A stretch of 64,000 nt of DNA from Ephemerocybe angulata (taxonomy: Eukaryota; Basidiomycota; Agaricomycetes; Agaricales; Psathyrellaceae): NCBI GenBank assembly GCA_013368325.1, contig JAACJK010000114.1, positions 1 to 64,000 on the forward strand, written 5' to 3'. The translations under genes and the position numbers were made by a program. Positions 43,171 through 55,296 of this stretch are shown one piece after another. The notes below the pieces were generated by a model. It did no database searches. It had not been told where the DNA came from and worked only from the letters and a program-made list of their open reading frames with translations. The number at the start of each line of letters is the position of its first letter. Within the stretch, counting starts at the first letter, position 1.

Positions 43171-44308
43171 GATGGACCTTGATTAATCAAGCCGGCGTAT
43201 GGCAAGCGTTTTCGATTTAAATCAGAGTTGTTTAAACAATCTTCAACGTCGTGATTAATCAAGGTAAGGGAGGGGCTGCTCTTCCTTATTTAAATGGCCT
43301 CAAACGCACTCTTTCTTCGCGTTACGACTGTATTGCAGGGCTCGGCGTTGATTAAACATCACATTCGCTCGTTTGATTAAATAAGAAAAAATGATTAAAT
43401 CATGCTGGAATTAAATGGCAAGTACAACATAGCTACATTTAAACAAGCAAGTCATGAGGAGCTCGTTTAAACGAGCGGGGACCCTGTTTAAACGGAGCCC
43501 GAATTGCCGGCTGTGTGACCGGCAACCCGCCCCTCAAGTGCCCGAAGGCTCGACGATCCCGTCAAGTCCCTTCTGCCACCACGTCTGGGATGGTGGTGCG
43601 AAGGCTCGACGATCCCGTCAAGTCCCTTCTGCCACCACGTCTGGGATGGTGGTGGAAGAGGGAAGAGAAGGGATGGGGGGTTTGATGGGGAGTGCTGGTT
43701 TATATACCTCGGGGATGTTTTCCATATGGTATCAGACCAAATAACGCGTGAACGCGTCTCAACACGGTCACGCTCAGCTTGTTGAACGAAAACAAACAGA
43801 TGCACTGATGGAATGCTGGGACAAACAATGGTGGAGTATAACATGTGGGACATATCAGTTGGGAGCCCTCGCTCCTTGGCCTCTGTCTACCATCACTGGG
43901 AGTGGGGACAGGGCCTTGGAGCTATTTGACGCCCGCGCGCGAGCCTTGCCGCCCCCGACGCGCCGCTGATGGCGCGGAGGACTAATTTGATCTCCGTTTA
44001 AACACCGACGTCATCGTTTAAACGCCGTTCGCGGAGCCAACTCGTCCTTGAGCCGTTTCATTTATGCGTACACTGTGTTCATTTAAATAGAGTTCCTTCT
44101 TTACTATACAGTAACATCTGTTTATTGCTCCTTTGACTCGAATTTAATCAGAAACAGGATCCATAAATAGTTCAGGTTGTGCACTGGCAACGGGCACCCA
44201 TATTCCGGGCTGCTAGATGATTAATCACGGCTTTGAATATTGTTTAAACTCCTCTCATTTAAATCGAAAACACTTGCCATACGCCGTCTTGATTAATCAA
44301 GGTTCATC
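43171..44308. mobile_element. 1.1-kb TIR element packed with AT palindromes
   Basis: The ends are inverted copies over about 95 bases at roughly 90% identity: GATG[G/A]ACCTTGATTAATC, CGGCGTATGGCAAG, GTTTTCGATTTAAAT, GTTTAAACAAT and GTGATTAATCA appear in the same order reading inward from each side. Within and beyond the TIRs the palindromes GTTTAAAC, ATTTAAAT and GATTAATC recur about twenty times, concentrated at both ends. The middle is GC-rich and holds a 56-bp tandem duplication. There is no transposase. No target duplication could be fixed. Confidence 0.8.
43543..43654. repeat. 56-bp perfect tandem duplication
   Basis: Two copies start at 43543 and 43599 with CGAAGGCTCGACGATCCCGT. The unit contains the inverted words CCACCACGTC and GATGGTGGTG. 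Confidence 0.85.
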
Positions 44309-44489
44309 AGGTTACAGCTCATGTAACGCCCCTGTTTTGAACGTAGGTGTCGGCAGTCTCTTTTCTTCTTAGGGGTAATCGTGGTGCCAGGCGAGACGTT
44401 TTTTGGATAGAACCTAGGTGCGGTATCGACTCCCGCGAGTCAGTGAGCTAGTTACTAATACATACGTAGGCCAGACCCTGTTTTTCTGA

Positions 44490-44890
44490 CCTTACGTGCT
44501 CATGTGGGACCTCGTTCTCTGCCTTTCTTTCTTCGGCCTCCCTTTGTCTTTCGATATCCTCGCCCCAGTGTCGGGAGTTCAATGCTGGGTAGCGGTCGTT
44601 GTGCATTATCAGTGTGTCTAGCTGTGTCCGTAGCTGAGCGATTCGAGGCGGGATTTCCGGTGCAGACTCAGATCGCTCCCGCCAGCGTGGCCTCTTGGCT
44701 CTCGTTCGAGCTGATAATGATGATATTGTTGGCTTTTCTGCCCCTTTATCTCAGGGCCTTGATCCGTCTTGCCCTCGATTCCCCCACTTGCCGTCTGCTG
44801 TCCAACTTCCACCCGTCACTGTTGTGTGGCCTAAGTGTGGCCCTCCTTTCGCTCTCTTTCTCCCTTTACTATTATTTCCCTTTCTCGCTA
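44490..44890 (+). repeat. Dispersed repeat R1, second partial copy
   Basis: Contains GCGATTCGAGGCGGGATT, CAGACTCAGATCGCTCCCGC, GTGGCCTCTTGGCTCTCG and TTCGAGCTGATAATGATG. These match the reverse strand near 3870-3950 and, more weakly, 60330-60420. It is cut by the MITE that starts at 44891. Confidence 0.6.
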
Positions 44891-45535
44891 CAGTCGTGGA
44901 CAAGCAAAGTCTACAAGTTGGGTTTCTCACGGACCGCTCGTTGGAATGCTAAGATTTTTTGGGAACGAACTCAGATTTGCGAAAGCGTTCAAAAAACACA
45001 TCTCCGAAGTTTTTCCATAGCTTTTTGGGGGGTGGACAACATTTTGGCCCAATTTTTCGGCATTTTTGGGCGCTGAGGCCCCCCAAATTTCGGTCATGGG
45101 AGGACCGAAAGTGGACCCGAACAGGGTGGACCCATATTGACCTGAATTCCCAAGAATCACCTTTTCGACCATCTGCGCCTCGTGAAATGCACCCGACTTC
45201 GGGGTTGCCAAGCCCGAAATTCCCTTTTTGGTCGATTTTAAGCATTTAATTGTGCCGAAACGGCTCGTTGAATCCTCCCAAAACTTTGGGATCAGACAGG
45301 CATTTTCAAAAGGAGTCGATTGCACACTTTTTCGTGATTTTACATGCAGATTTGGGGGGTGGACAAGATTTTTGGACCCCCCATGAGTAATTCATCATTT
45401 TCTCCCCCAGTTTTGCTCAGAGAGCGCTCAAATCTTGCCAGGAGACTCACCTAAATGAGATACGTCGATTCCCGCACTTTTGGGAGAGAATCAAGGTTAG
45501 TCATCAAATTTGTAGACTTTGCTTGTCCACGACTG
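44891..45535. mobile_element. Mariner-like MITE (645 bp)
   Basis: Perfect 26-bp terminal inverted repeats (44891-44916 and 45510-45535) begin CAGTCGTGGACAAGC and are flanked on both sides by TA, the target duplication of Tc1/mariner elements. The interior has mirror-like tracts (TTTTTTGGGAACG, TTGGGGGGTGGAC) and no transposase. Frames reading through it are not genes. Confidence 0.88.
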
Positions 45536-45778
45536 TACCTCGCTTTATGGGTTCTCCTCTATCTGCGCCGCAACTCGCCAATGCCGGCTGATGATTGACT
45601 TGCACACACCAGGATCATCGCAGCAATTCCTATCTTTGTTGTGGCTAGACATTTCCATATGCATGTAAGGTACGCCACCTTTCCTGAATGCGAACTAGCA
45701 CCATGCCTCCGCAAGTGAGAAGATAGAATCCGGGCGGTAATCCCCGTTATGGCACACGGCATGTTGTATCGTGTTATG

Positions 45779-45809
45779 TGTCGGAAATCTGAAAACCCTC
45801 TTATCAGGC
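45779..45809 (+). repeat. Left terminal inverted repeat of the Plavaka element
   Basis: Thirty-one bases pair with 58800-58830 in inverted orientation with about four mismatches. The element end is placed at TGTCGG because identity stops there on both sides. Confidence 0.75.
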
Positions 45810-46057
45810 AAGGCGCCTGATATGGCCGAGTGATCCCCGGAAAGGTACCTTTTAAGGTGCCGGCCTCCATACCTGGGAACGATACAACCGGTCAGGACCG
45901 GCGGCCCGTGATCTGGCTCTGCGGCACATGAAAATGGAGTTAAGCCCATGATAAGGCCGTTTCGCTGACCGTCGTTGATCAATACACGATTATCTTTGCT
46001 TCCTTCAATCTCCCTCCACATCTAATGCTCTGAGAGTGCTTGGAGGCTGCCCGTACA

Positions 46058-49000
46058 ATGCGCAGAGTCGGTGGGAAGAAAGATGTTCAGGGTTTGACAA
46101 CAAGGTGCCCAAACTGCCGCACCTTGGTTGGCAACTCAGGGCTTTTCAACCATCTGCGAGAATGCACTGAGCCTGCAGTGGCGCTAGGCTTGCAACGGCG
46201 CCCCGGGCGTTCACGAGGCGCAAACAGAGGTATGTTGTTGTCCATCGAGATATACCGACACATTTTCTCAACTATGTTTGGCAATATAGCCTCAGCTGCC
46301 ATTAGACATGACCCGCTCGCACGTTTTGCTGCCCGCCCAAGGCCTGCACCGAGCCATGACCCCGTTCCCACTGCCAGTGAGAGCTACGATCCCTTAGGTG
46401 AGTCATATAGCCATTTCAACCCATTCCATTTTCTCAATAGGGGCTATCTTCGATTAGCGAACTTCGACGAACGGTTTCCACGCCTGCTTCACCGTGGTTC
46501 ACGCCCTCCACAACAAGCTGCACCAACGGTTCCTTCTAGAACCCCATCCCCTCCTCCATCGGCAAATGATTATTACTCCAATCCTGAACCTCTGAACGAA
46601 CCCCACGAGGACTCACCGGGGGATGATATACTCCCTGGCCTGGGCCGTCGACCTCAGCTCGACGATTTCAAGGTGGATCCTCATCCCCGAAACGTTGGTG
46701 GGAAGAAAACGAGATATCACGCCTACGACGACTATTCCTCTGCCCTTCCTCCACCCACGCAGCCCTGGGCTAAGCCTGGGGGTCCCAGGTCAAAGAAGCC
46801 ACGAGCACCGTGGCACCCGTTCAAAAGTCGTCTCGATTTTGAATTTGCCGAGCTACTCCAGAGCGCCAATCTCAGCAAGTCCCAGCTCGACTCATTCGTC
46901 ACAATCGTCCACAAGATTCTCAAAAGCCCGAATGAATTCTCATTCAAGGATGGGCGCCACGTCTCGGAAACGTGGAATGCAGCTACGACTGCACATGGAC
47001 ACGGTGTACGAGGTTGATTCTATCCATCGCTTTACGTTGTATTCTGATGTATTACGCACCTTCTTTTGTATTTCTAGCTACAAGAGGCTGAAGTAGTTGT
47101 GGACTACGTTGACGAACAGATCCGATTTCCCGTTTGGCGCCTGGACATGGAAAAATGGATGCTCGACATCCTGTATAACCCAGAGCTGGCGCCTGAGCTT
47201 CGCTTCGATGCTGAAAGGCTCTCTCGTTATGATGGCGAGAAATTTGTACGGTTTATTGACGAGCCCTGGACTGCTAACCGATGGTGGAAAATCATGGTAA
47301 GTGGCACCTACCTGCGGCGATTAATCTGATAACTGTCTCTGACGTGATTTCCCTTCTCTAGGATAAACTCCCAGACAAGGGGTCGCCATTTGCAATCATA
47401 TTCTATGCGGACAAGACGAAGCTTTCATCGATGGGAACAAAGAAAGGCTACCCCGTTTATGTTTGCTGTGCAAATTTGCCAGCTCACATCCGCAACGGGG
47501 AGGGTATTGGGGGACGCATTCTCGTGGGCTGGTTACCAATTGTACATTGTTCTTCTCCCTTGCTTGTTGCTATCTCACAACATCTACTTTAGGTCCCAGA
47601 GGATAGTGATAAATCGGGGAAAAAGACATTTGTAAACTTTAAACGTGTTGTCTGGCATGCCGCAGTCGAGAAGATCCTTGAAACACTCCGAAAGTGGGCT
47701 GAGACTGGGCTGTTCTACGTCGATGCCTGGGGATATCGAGCGCCTACTATTCCCCATTATTCTGATCATTGCAGGTGATTTTGAAGAGCAGTAAGTTAAG
47801 TTCATCATTGCACCTCCACAGCGCTAATACTATCATGCGCATTGCCCCAGGTGTGTCATGGCTGCCATCCGCGGGATGGGTAGCGTGAATCCTTGCCCCG
47901 TCTGCCTCATACCAAGTGATGAGCTCCCAGGGCTTGGGAATGAGTATCCTGCCCGTACCACAGAGGATATGCAGGCTATATATGAGCGTGCTGTTTCTGC
48001 TGAGACTGCTGCTGAGCGAGAGGATCTGTTCAAGTCCGTTGGGCTCCGCAACGTCAAGGTATGTATAACTTCAATCTGTAAAGCGGCTTGTTGATTGACT
48101 GGTCCCAGAATGTCTTCTGGTCCTTCAAGTACACCGACGTATATAGCGCACTTGGATGGGATCGATTGCATGCGTATCACAGTGGACTCTTCCGCAAGCA
48201 CATTTTACAGGAATTTCTCACCATGATTGAACATGATCGCGAATCTACAGTAACAGTTGAGACACAGTAAGTGCCACTGTTCAACTCTATAGCCATGTTT
48301 ACCACTGATTCATGCTTTGAAGTCTTAACGCTTCGCCGCGTTGGTGTGACCTTTCTCATTTCTCGCATGTCTCCCAATTTAGGGAGTATAGTGATGGGCG
48401 TAAGTACGAGGACTTATCAAAGGTCAGTGCAGTGTCATCTGAGATAGACAGTGATTGCATGGCTCAGCATGGATTCTACAGGTTCTTACTTTTGCGGCAC
48501 ACAGCCTGTTCGAGCCTGGAGAGACGTGGGGGTACCAGTGGCTGCTAATCGCACGCAGCTACCTGGAATTGGACATGTGGACGTCACTTGTTGTTCACAC
48601 TGATGTTACCCTGCGCATGGGGCGCGAAGAAATGCTCCGCTTTGAGGCCATTAGGCTGGTACATACAAATCAAGATCTGAGGTGGTCGAACTGACTGATT
48701 TCACCCCAGGTATATGTAGCGGTCCATCCGGAAAAGCGGTGGGACTTCCCGAAGGCGCATTCACAGCTGCATGTCTGGATGGACATCTTAGAGAAAGGTG
48801 TAACCCTCAACTTCAATACAAAGGGGTTCGAGAAGATGCATGGTAAACCAAAAGTGATTTACAGTAAATCTAACTTCAAAGACATCGAGAAACTGGTACG
48901 GGCTTGAACACACACTCTATAATCTGGAGAACGCCAACTGAGTTGTATTTCTGTTTGCAGTTGGCTCGGTTTACGCACCAAGATATTGCAGCAATGATAG

Positions 49001-49968
49001 TGCGCATGATGATTGATTCACATGACAAGGTCACCGCTGCAGCACTTGAAGCAGAAAACGAAGGAAGGGATATGGGTGAAGAAGATGCTCTCCCAGTCAG
49101 TGTGTCTGTATCGCGCTCCTCGGTGGCGGGTCATCGCAACACTTCCGACTCGGATCCCGCAGCCACATCGGCACCTTCGACCGCCTCGACCTTATCTGAA
49201 TCAGACGTAGAACCAGAACCGGAACCTATATGTGTCCATCCTGGCTCAGAGGTGAAGAACATTCTGTTGTCTGACCTCGTGTCGAACACCATCCCAGAAT
49301 ATTCAAGCGCTTTCTCGAATTTTCGAATGAAGCTTGGCCGTCGACTTGCTCATGACCTCAACCTCCGCGACCCTGTCCCAATACCCGCTCACCAAACGGT
49401 TTGTTCCTTTGTCACTGTTGCTGAAGATGAGAGACTAAAATCCCTGTAGGTTTCAATGTTCAAGTATATAAAGGTCGAATACACGTCGCTCGAAGACTCG
49501 CATACAACCACCGACTTCCTTCGGGTCAATCCAAACTTTCACAATCGCCCTCGCTATGACTGCGCACTCATTGCAATGGGAGGAGGCATACACATGATCG
49601 CTCGTGTTGTCTCCGTGTTTGCGGGCATAATTAATGTCAACAGAAATGACGTGCAGTTCCAGTACGCCTTGGTGATTCCACTGGACGCTGCACTTCGGCG
49701 CGATGCACAGTCTCGTCTAAACCAGAAGCGGTGCGAGGCCTTGAAGTTCAAACAACTCTGCTCGCGCGATCCCAAGGACGCCATCCTCATCTGTCTCGAC
49801 TCTATCGTACGTGGAGCTCTCGTGGTTCAAGATTGGGGGATACCTGAGCAATTTAATGATCAGTATATTGTCATGGATGTTGTTGACCCCGACTTCTTCC
49901 TGAGGATGAGATTACAGGGTTTAGGAGATAGTTTAGTTACAAGGACGAATAGGGAGATATTCATTTAA
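46058..49968 (+). CDS. Plavaka-family transposase (multi-exon)
   Basis: This transposase should bind and cut the 13-kb element's ends. From ATG 46058 it has an N-terminal zinc finger C-x2-C-x11-H-x3-C (CPNCRTLVGNSGLFNHLREC), a Pro-rich linker, then PWHPFKSRLDFEFAELLQSA. Further exons start at 47078 (LQEAEVVVDYVDEQIRFPVW), 47362 (DKLPDKGSPFAIIFYADKTK), about 47593, about 47852 (CVMAAIRGMGSVNPCPVC), about 48109 (NVFWSFKYTDVYSALGWDRL), 48370, 48480, 48710 and 48960. The family hallmark is in the 48710-48895 exon: MDILEKGVTLNFNTKGFEKM followed by HGKPK. The last exon (from 49450) ends in MRLQGLGDSLVTRTNREIFI. Introns are 50-90 bp. Near 47700-47735 the frame appears to shift by one base (KWAETG to GDIERLLFPIILI), so the copy may be inactive. 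Exons near 46230-46440 are uncertain. Confidence 0.75.
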
Positions 49969-50052
49969 ACAGACTGACTATATAATTCTACATTGGCTGC
50001 AACATTAATGGTATCCTCGTACTGTGTGAGCAGAAAGAGATTTAACATATGT

Positions 50053-50821
50053 TTAGCGGTATAGCCGCGGGATTCGTCTAACGTCAATGGTGAGGGTCTT
50101 CTCACCATCATCGAACCTGGCGTGTACCGAGCCCATGTCGATATCGTGAGGTGGAAAGCATATTTGCCACTCATAATGACCTAAAGACAGTTAAAAGAAA
50201 GGTAAGATAGATGTATGAACGAAGGATCAAGAACATACTTTCGTCCTCTCTGTGCCATGCATCCGCCACAACCTTCAGCTTGTCGCCCTTGTTTGCGCAG
50301 ACAGTCACCATCTCCGGCTGTATCGCAGAGGACAGCTTTACGCTGAGAGTGTAGTTGTACAGTGTCGAGGCTACGGACATTTGAGGAGTGTGGTTGGATG
50401 GAGGCATACATCGACTCCAGTCCATCGGCGATGGCAAGCTCTCATAGTATGAGGCCGTTCTTGAGTGACCAGGATGCGTCGGAGTATTGACTGGTGGTGC
50501 TGGTGTAGGGATGTGCTGAGCAAATGTGATACCACTGTGATTCCGACATCTAACAGTTGTTGTGATAATGGGATAGTCGGTTGATGGAGGGCTAGCTGGA
50601 GACAGATTGGATGTGTACATCGTGGCAGGGGATATGGCTGGTGAGACGGCTGTCCGAGTCGAGGGGGCTAGAGCCGAGAAGTAGGAATGTGTCAATGAAA
50701 CAGTAGATAATGACGGGGAAGAGGACGAGGTACTGTGGGAAGCGTTGGAGGAGCCGTTGGAGTTGTGCAACGCAGCGGCGCCGTATCCTCGACTGACTGG
50801 CGGTCGGAATGCTGAAGCCAT
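50053..50821 (-). CDS. Small heat-shock (alpha-crystallin-like) domain protein
   Basis: Two exons (50239-50821, 50053-50180) flank a 58-bp intron and give about 236 residues. The N-terminal 150 residues are Ser/Pro/Thr-rich and disordered, with a PSMDW-type motif. The C-terminal 85 residues have the beta-strand pattern of HSP20: STLYNYTLSVKLSSAIQPEM, KLKVVADAWHRED, then across the junction SHYEWQICFPPHDIDMGSV and DDGEKTLTIDVRRIPRLYR. sHSPs hold unfolding proteins in ATP-independent oligomers. The disordered leader suggests a specialised role, but none is known here. It is convergent with the transposase gene (85 bases between stops), inside the transposon. Confidence 0.75.
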
Positions 50822-53800
50822 GGTATACGTAGGCGAGAGCGAGAGCGATGCACGACTCAGCGAGTAACATTATGGAAGAGGCCTCTGACAGGCATGAAGC
50901 GCTTGTTGTACCGCAGGAACGTTTCCAGGCGGCAGGCGTTGATGTCATCACCATCGACCGGCTCGATCATTAGTTTCTTTCCTCCTCACCACCACCATCG
51001 CCCACCGGTTCTGCTCTCTGACACGCAAATGGCCATACTGGGCTCAAATTCAAGGCCCAAAGTCAATTGGTATGCGCCCAGACCTTTGATTTGAGGGAGA
51101 CGGCCACTTATCAAAATCACAGTTCACCGCCATTCGTAGTAGATGATCCTCTCCAAACCCCACCCTCGCATGCAAGGACATTCAACGTAGAGCGAGAACC
51201 CCGTCGTTCCCTGCCCCAAAATTCTCCAATGAATGCACCTCGTGAAGGACAGTGATCAGAGGTGGCACAAGTAATCGTGCGTCCCGCCACCCTTGTCGTC
51301 AACCTACCTCATTAGCTCCCAGATTTATTGTAGCTTCCGTCCTCAACAATCGCCAGCAGATGCCCGTCACAAAGAAGATGTTGAATCCGACCTATACTTC
51401 GAAAGCTTCGACTTTCCGATTCAGGAGCTCGTCGTCTGGGACAAGGACATTCTTTCATAAGAATATTTTGAAGAAGTCGCCCTCCCGCTTGAAGAAGTCG
51501 CCCTCCCGCTTGAAGACAGGCTCGTATGCACCATGAACGCCCGCTCGCCCGTCATCAGACAACCGATGCGCTATCTATTGAAGGTCAGTAATGCCTCGTA
51601 TACGCATCCAGGACATTGAACTGACAGATCCACGCAACCTCGACGAAGCCTCCTTGTCGGCCGATCGCTTGAAAAGTCCATTCGCGCAGAGGCAAACGCC
51701 GCCGTGAACGTCGACTGCTTGGTGCTGCTCGTCGTAGAACGCTGCTGTCCACCGGTGAGTGGGCGTCGTTCGGTGCCATGTCGAGCACTTGCTGACGCTC
51801 GTCATCTCGCAGACGCAAGCGCTGGCACGCTGTTCGCTGTGCTGTGCGCTGTGCTGTGGTCGCCGTCCAGCATCGGGGATGTCCAAGCCGGGCTGGCGCA
51901 CTGTTGGAAACATTTCGAATACACCTGCAGGGAAGTGAACTGACATACCTTGCCAATAGAGCACCTCCAAGCCCCCCAGACCACCGGTTGATCCAAACGT
52001 CCTCTCAAACGTCGACTGGCCGGCTTTTTGGCTTCGTCGCAGAGTGCTGGACATCGCTGTGAAGTGCCGCTCGCCGTTGGTGAGTCTGTGTCCTCGCTCG
52101 GTGCCATGTCGAGCACTCGCTGACACCCGCCGTCTTGCAGGGAAACGAGCGCTCTGCGCAATGTGCGCTGTGCTGTAATTGGCGTGCGTCATCGGGGGTG
52201 GCGAAAGCTGGGGATTCTTTTTACCAGACCAGCTTCCACCGCAGGGGCAGGGCTCTAAAGTCGAATCATGATGTTGTGTTATTGTTATCTAGTTCAATAA
52301 ATATGTCAATGTTTGTAGGCCTTCCTAGCACCTGGAAGACTTTTGGAAGTCTAAAGTTTTATTGGATTACATACTTAAGACTTAATAGAGTGTTTTTCAG
52401 CAAATTTTAATACTTAGGGAAGTCCAGGAAGCAAGATACAGCCAAATCGTTGGAGCGTCTAGCTCGAAGCGCCCAGATCACGTGTTGTGATCGGAGGGCG
52501 AGCTCGTCGTTGATGGCGCCGACGACGACATCTTTCTTCTTGCCACTATCAGTCATTCGCCAACAACTCCTGGGTGCTACCACCTGCCTGCCGCACTGCG
52601 AGAGGAAAGTGCAAGAGGAACGAGGACGCTGCCCTGGGCTTAGCACCTCGTTCCTTTTGCCAGCGCAACACCATCGTAGTCCAACGACGCCGAAGACGTC
52701 CCACTACCTTCTACCGCGTCCCCCTCGTGTCCAACGACACCGAAGACCTCCTAACACCCCCACCATGTCTCCCGCATCGCCCCAACCGGCCAGAGGCGTC
52801 CATCTACTGCCAAACGCGTCCAACGACGTGGCGCCCCTCCAGTGAATTGCGTCGAACGACGCCACAGGCCTTTACCCCCACCACCTCTCGAGGTAAGTTT
52901 CAGCTCTATCTTCTGTGAGCCGGGTGACGCGTAGCGCGGTGCGGAGCCACTTGCGCTGCTGCACGCGCGGAACCCAGGCTCCCGTTGCACACACCACATG
53001 CGCTGACAGCGCCTCTCTCTTAGCCGGACGCCGCAGCCTCGGCCTGCTCCTCAACCTTGTACACCCTACCCCCACACATGTCTACTATCCAACACCTAAC
53101 CCACCTCCCTTCAGATCGTCTGCCGCCTGCTCGTCCCTTGGTTCGTTGAACTCGCGAACCAAGAGCTATTCATGTCTTCGTTGCGTAGGCAGGGCCGTTT
53201 AGTGCGACGCAATGATTGGTGAGTATGGTGTTCATTTACGAGAGTGTTTCGCGCTTACCTGTGCTTTTGCTACCTCCTAGCACTGTGTTGCAACCGAAAG
53301 GCTTGAGCGGAACCCCACACGGCGAAGATGGGCATGGCGACAAGAGGATTGGAGGTGAGTTTCCTCTCCCATGCACGACGGATCGCGAAGAGAGCTGGCG
53401 CCGCGCGGGGCCTAGCGCGCAGCGACGCTCGACTCGGTGCCCGTCGTGCAGAATGAACCACTTGCCAGAAACTGACTATTTTCACTACGTGCTCCAGGTC
53501 TACCATCACGGGCTGTCCATCGCCCCCGCAACCCCGCGTTTGCGCCCATTGTGGGCATCCAGCCAACCCGGAAACACATCCAAACCCTCCACACCTTCAC
53601 CACGAGTCCCGCACCTCCCGCAACCCCGTGTCCCGCTCGTTGTGAGCATCCAGCCAACCCATAACCCTTCCACACCTCGACCACGAGTCCCCAAGCATTA
53701 CCCCAGCGCCACTACTACCCTCAAGACGGCTGTTTATTGTTTACGCGCACCTGTGGCCGCTGGCGCAACCTCCCCCAACCCTTCATGACCGACCTCACAT

Positions 53801-54429
53801 CCATCCCTGCCAAGGACGAGCTGGGCTCAGCACGTCGCCCTGCCCACCTCGCCGACGCCCGTGATACGTCAACCCACCGCCCACATCGTCGTCGCCAACA
53901 CCACCAGTACCCATCTCTTTCGCAGAAGCCGCCCATTGCGAGTCCACCCTGCCCATCCAACCTTGCCAGCTCAATCTCGGCAGCCTAGTGGCCCTAGCCA
54001 TCCCATCTGGCATCGGTGCCTCCGATCTCTTCATCCAACGCGGTCCTTGACGGTACTCGGGCGCTTTGCTGGGCTTTGCTAGCCAACCGCCCGCTGCAGC
54101 TGAATACAGGACCACGTTTTCGATGGAGAGAGGGAGGACAAGCACCCCATCACCACTGCCCTGCATCACTCCTACGCCAGGCGCCGCCTCCCCGGCGGTT
54201 CAGACCTCGACTCTTCTGGCAAGGAAGTCATCATCCGGTCTCATCCCGAAGATGAAGTTCCCGAAACAACCTCTCGAGCAAGTCCCTCGCGTCGTGGTCG
54301 TCGTGGTCGTCAAATACCTCCCTGGTGCGCCCACCCTGTCATCCGAAACTTTCCCCGACGAGAAGAGGGTCAAGTGCGACACGGACGACACGGCAACGCT
54401 CTCGCACCTGTACGGTCGATGTGAATGTC
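50822..54429. other. Transposon interior: repeats and possible exons, unresolved
   Basis: 51330-51460 (+) has a frame DARHKEDVESDLYFESFDFP that looks coding but lacks a start. CTTGAAGAAGTCGCCCTCCC is duplicated at about 51467-51515. 51700-52160 holds two intron-containing repeat units. 52650-52850 repeats TCCAACGACGCCGAAGAC-like words, and 53530-53700 holds two units of about 110 bp with ATCCAGCCAACCC and CCACGAGTCCC. Frames are Pro/Thr/Arg-rich in all phases. A rapidly decaying multi-exon gene is possible; I cannot assemble it. Confidence 0.45.
51700..52160 (+). repeat. Duplicated exon-intron unit
   Basis: Two units about 325 bases apart share GTGAGT, CGGTGCCATGTCGAGCACT, GCTGAC and GCAG in intron-like order (51755-51812 and 52080-52140). 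They are followed by similar text, GCGCTGTGCTGTGGT against GCGCTGTGCTGTAAT. The GT...AG words sit at both ends of each conserved block. Confidence 0.65.
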
Positions 54430-55296
54430 AAAGGTGTGGCCGTCGGTGCGCAGGAGAGGGACAACGAGGAAGACGGGTGCCGGTATGACCGCAATGACGA
54501 CGACAACAACAGGAAGTGTCGATACGACCGCGACGATGCCAACTCTGGTGCAGTATGAACTTTTTTGTACTCATTGTATTTTCTATAGTTGCAGAAGTAT
54601 GTTATACCCTAAATTACAGTCTTTGAGGTGCCCTGGAGTATGCCTGTGGAGTATACAATCTCTGTTTGCTCCGCCTCAATCAATATCATCGCAACGCGGG
54701 TGCACAAGGTATGTGCCATCATGCGCATGTTCTGATTGAATATTCCTGTGATTCTAGGTCAACGATAACCCTTGGGGTGGTGTCTGGTGAAACCATCCTT
54801 CTCACCTCCACCATGGTCCCTCCTCTGAAGCTTACCGTCAATATAACTGGCGTAAACAACGTGGTAGGTTCTTCTTGTTTTATGTGCTTTGATGCAGGTT
54901 CTGACAGATTGCGTTGGTGCCGTTTGCTAGGATTTGACACTTAACCTGAGCCATGAGACCCAGGGAAAGGGCGTACAAGATGGCGGCCCTGTCAATGTAC
55001 AAGGTGGCGACCCCTTCGACGCGAACAATGGAGTGAGTAATACAACATTCTGGCATACATCCGACGGATCCACTGTGTTCTAATCTTCTGTCGGACAGAA
55101 TCCCACCGCGCCACCTACAATTCCAAGCCTTGAAGATGAAAACAGCTCAGACGACTTCGTTTCCGACGACTCAGGCTCTACCGAGGATACTGATTGGGAG
55201 AACAGAAAGCGACGTAGGAAAGCGGCGGAGAGGAGGGCGAGGAAACGGTCAAAGCCCCAAGAGGTTGTAATCAATGTTATTGCTACTAAAAACTAG
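54430..55296 (+). CDS. Protein with acidic stretch and basic, NLS-like tail (partial model)
   Basis: Three exons are reasonably clear: about 54760-54864 (STITLGVVSGETILLTSTMV, then LTVNITGVNN), about 54931-55033 (LTLNLSHETQGKGVQDGGP, then FDANNG before a GTGAGT donor) and 55101-55296. The last encodes NPTAPPTIPSLEDENSSDDF, an Asp/Ser/Glu run, DWENRKRRRKAAERRARKRS and a stop after IATKN. The basic cluster is a likely nuclear localisation signal. The 5' end is uncertain: a Thr-rich exon near 54484-54550 may be the first. No family recognised. It lies between the sHSP-like and DUF6698-like genes on the same strand as the latter. Confidence 0.5.

Noticed and set aside
44949..45325. Frames of about 100-130 residues on both strands
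   Set aside because: They lie wholly inside the mariner-like MITE.
46398..46440. Candidate 43-bp intron in the transposase exon 1
   Set aside because: Removing it would put the conserved downstream part out of frame, so the splice-like words are probably chance.
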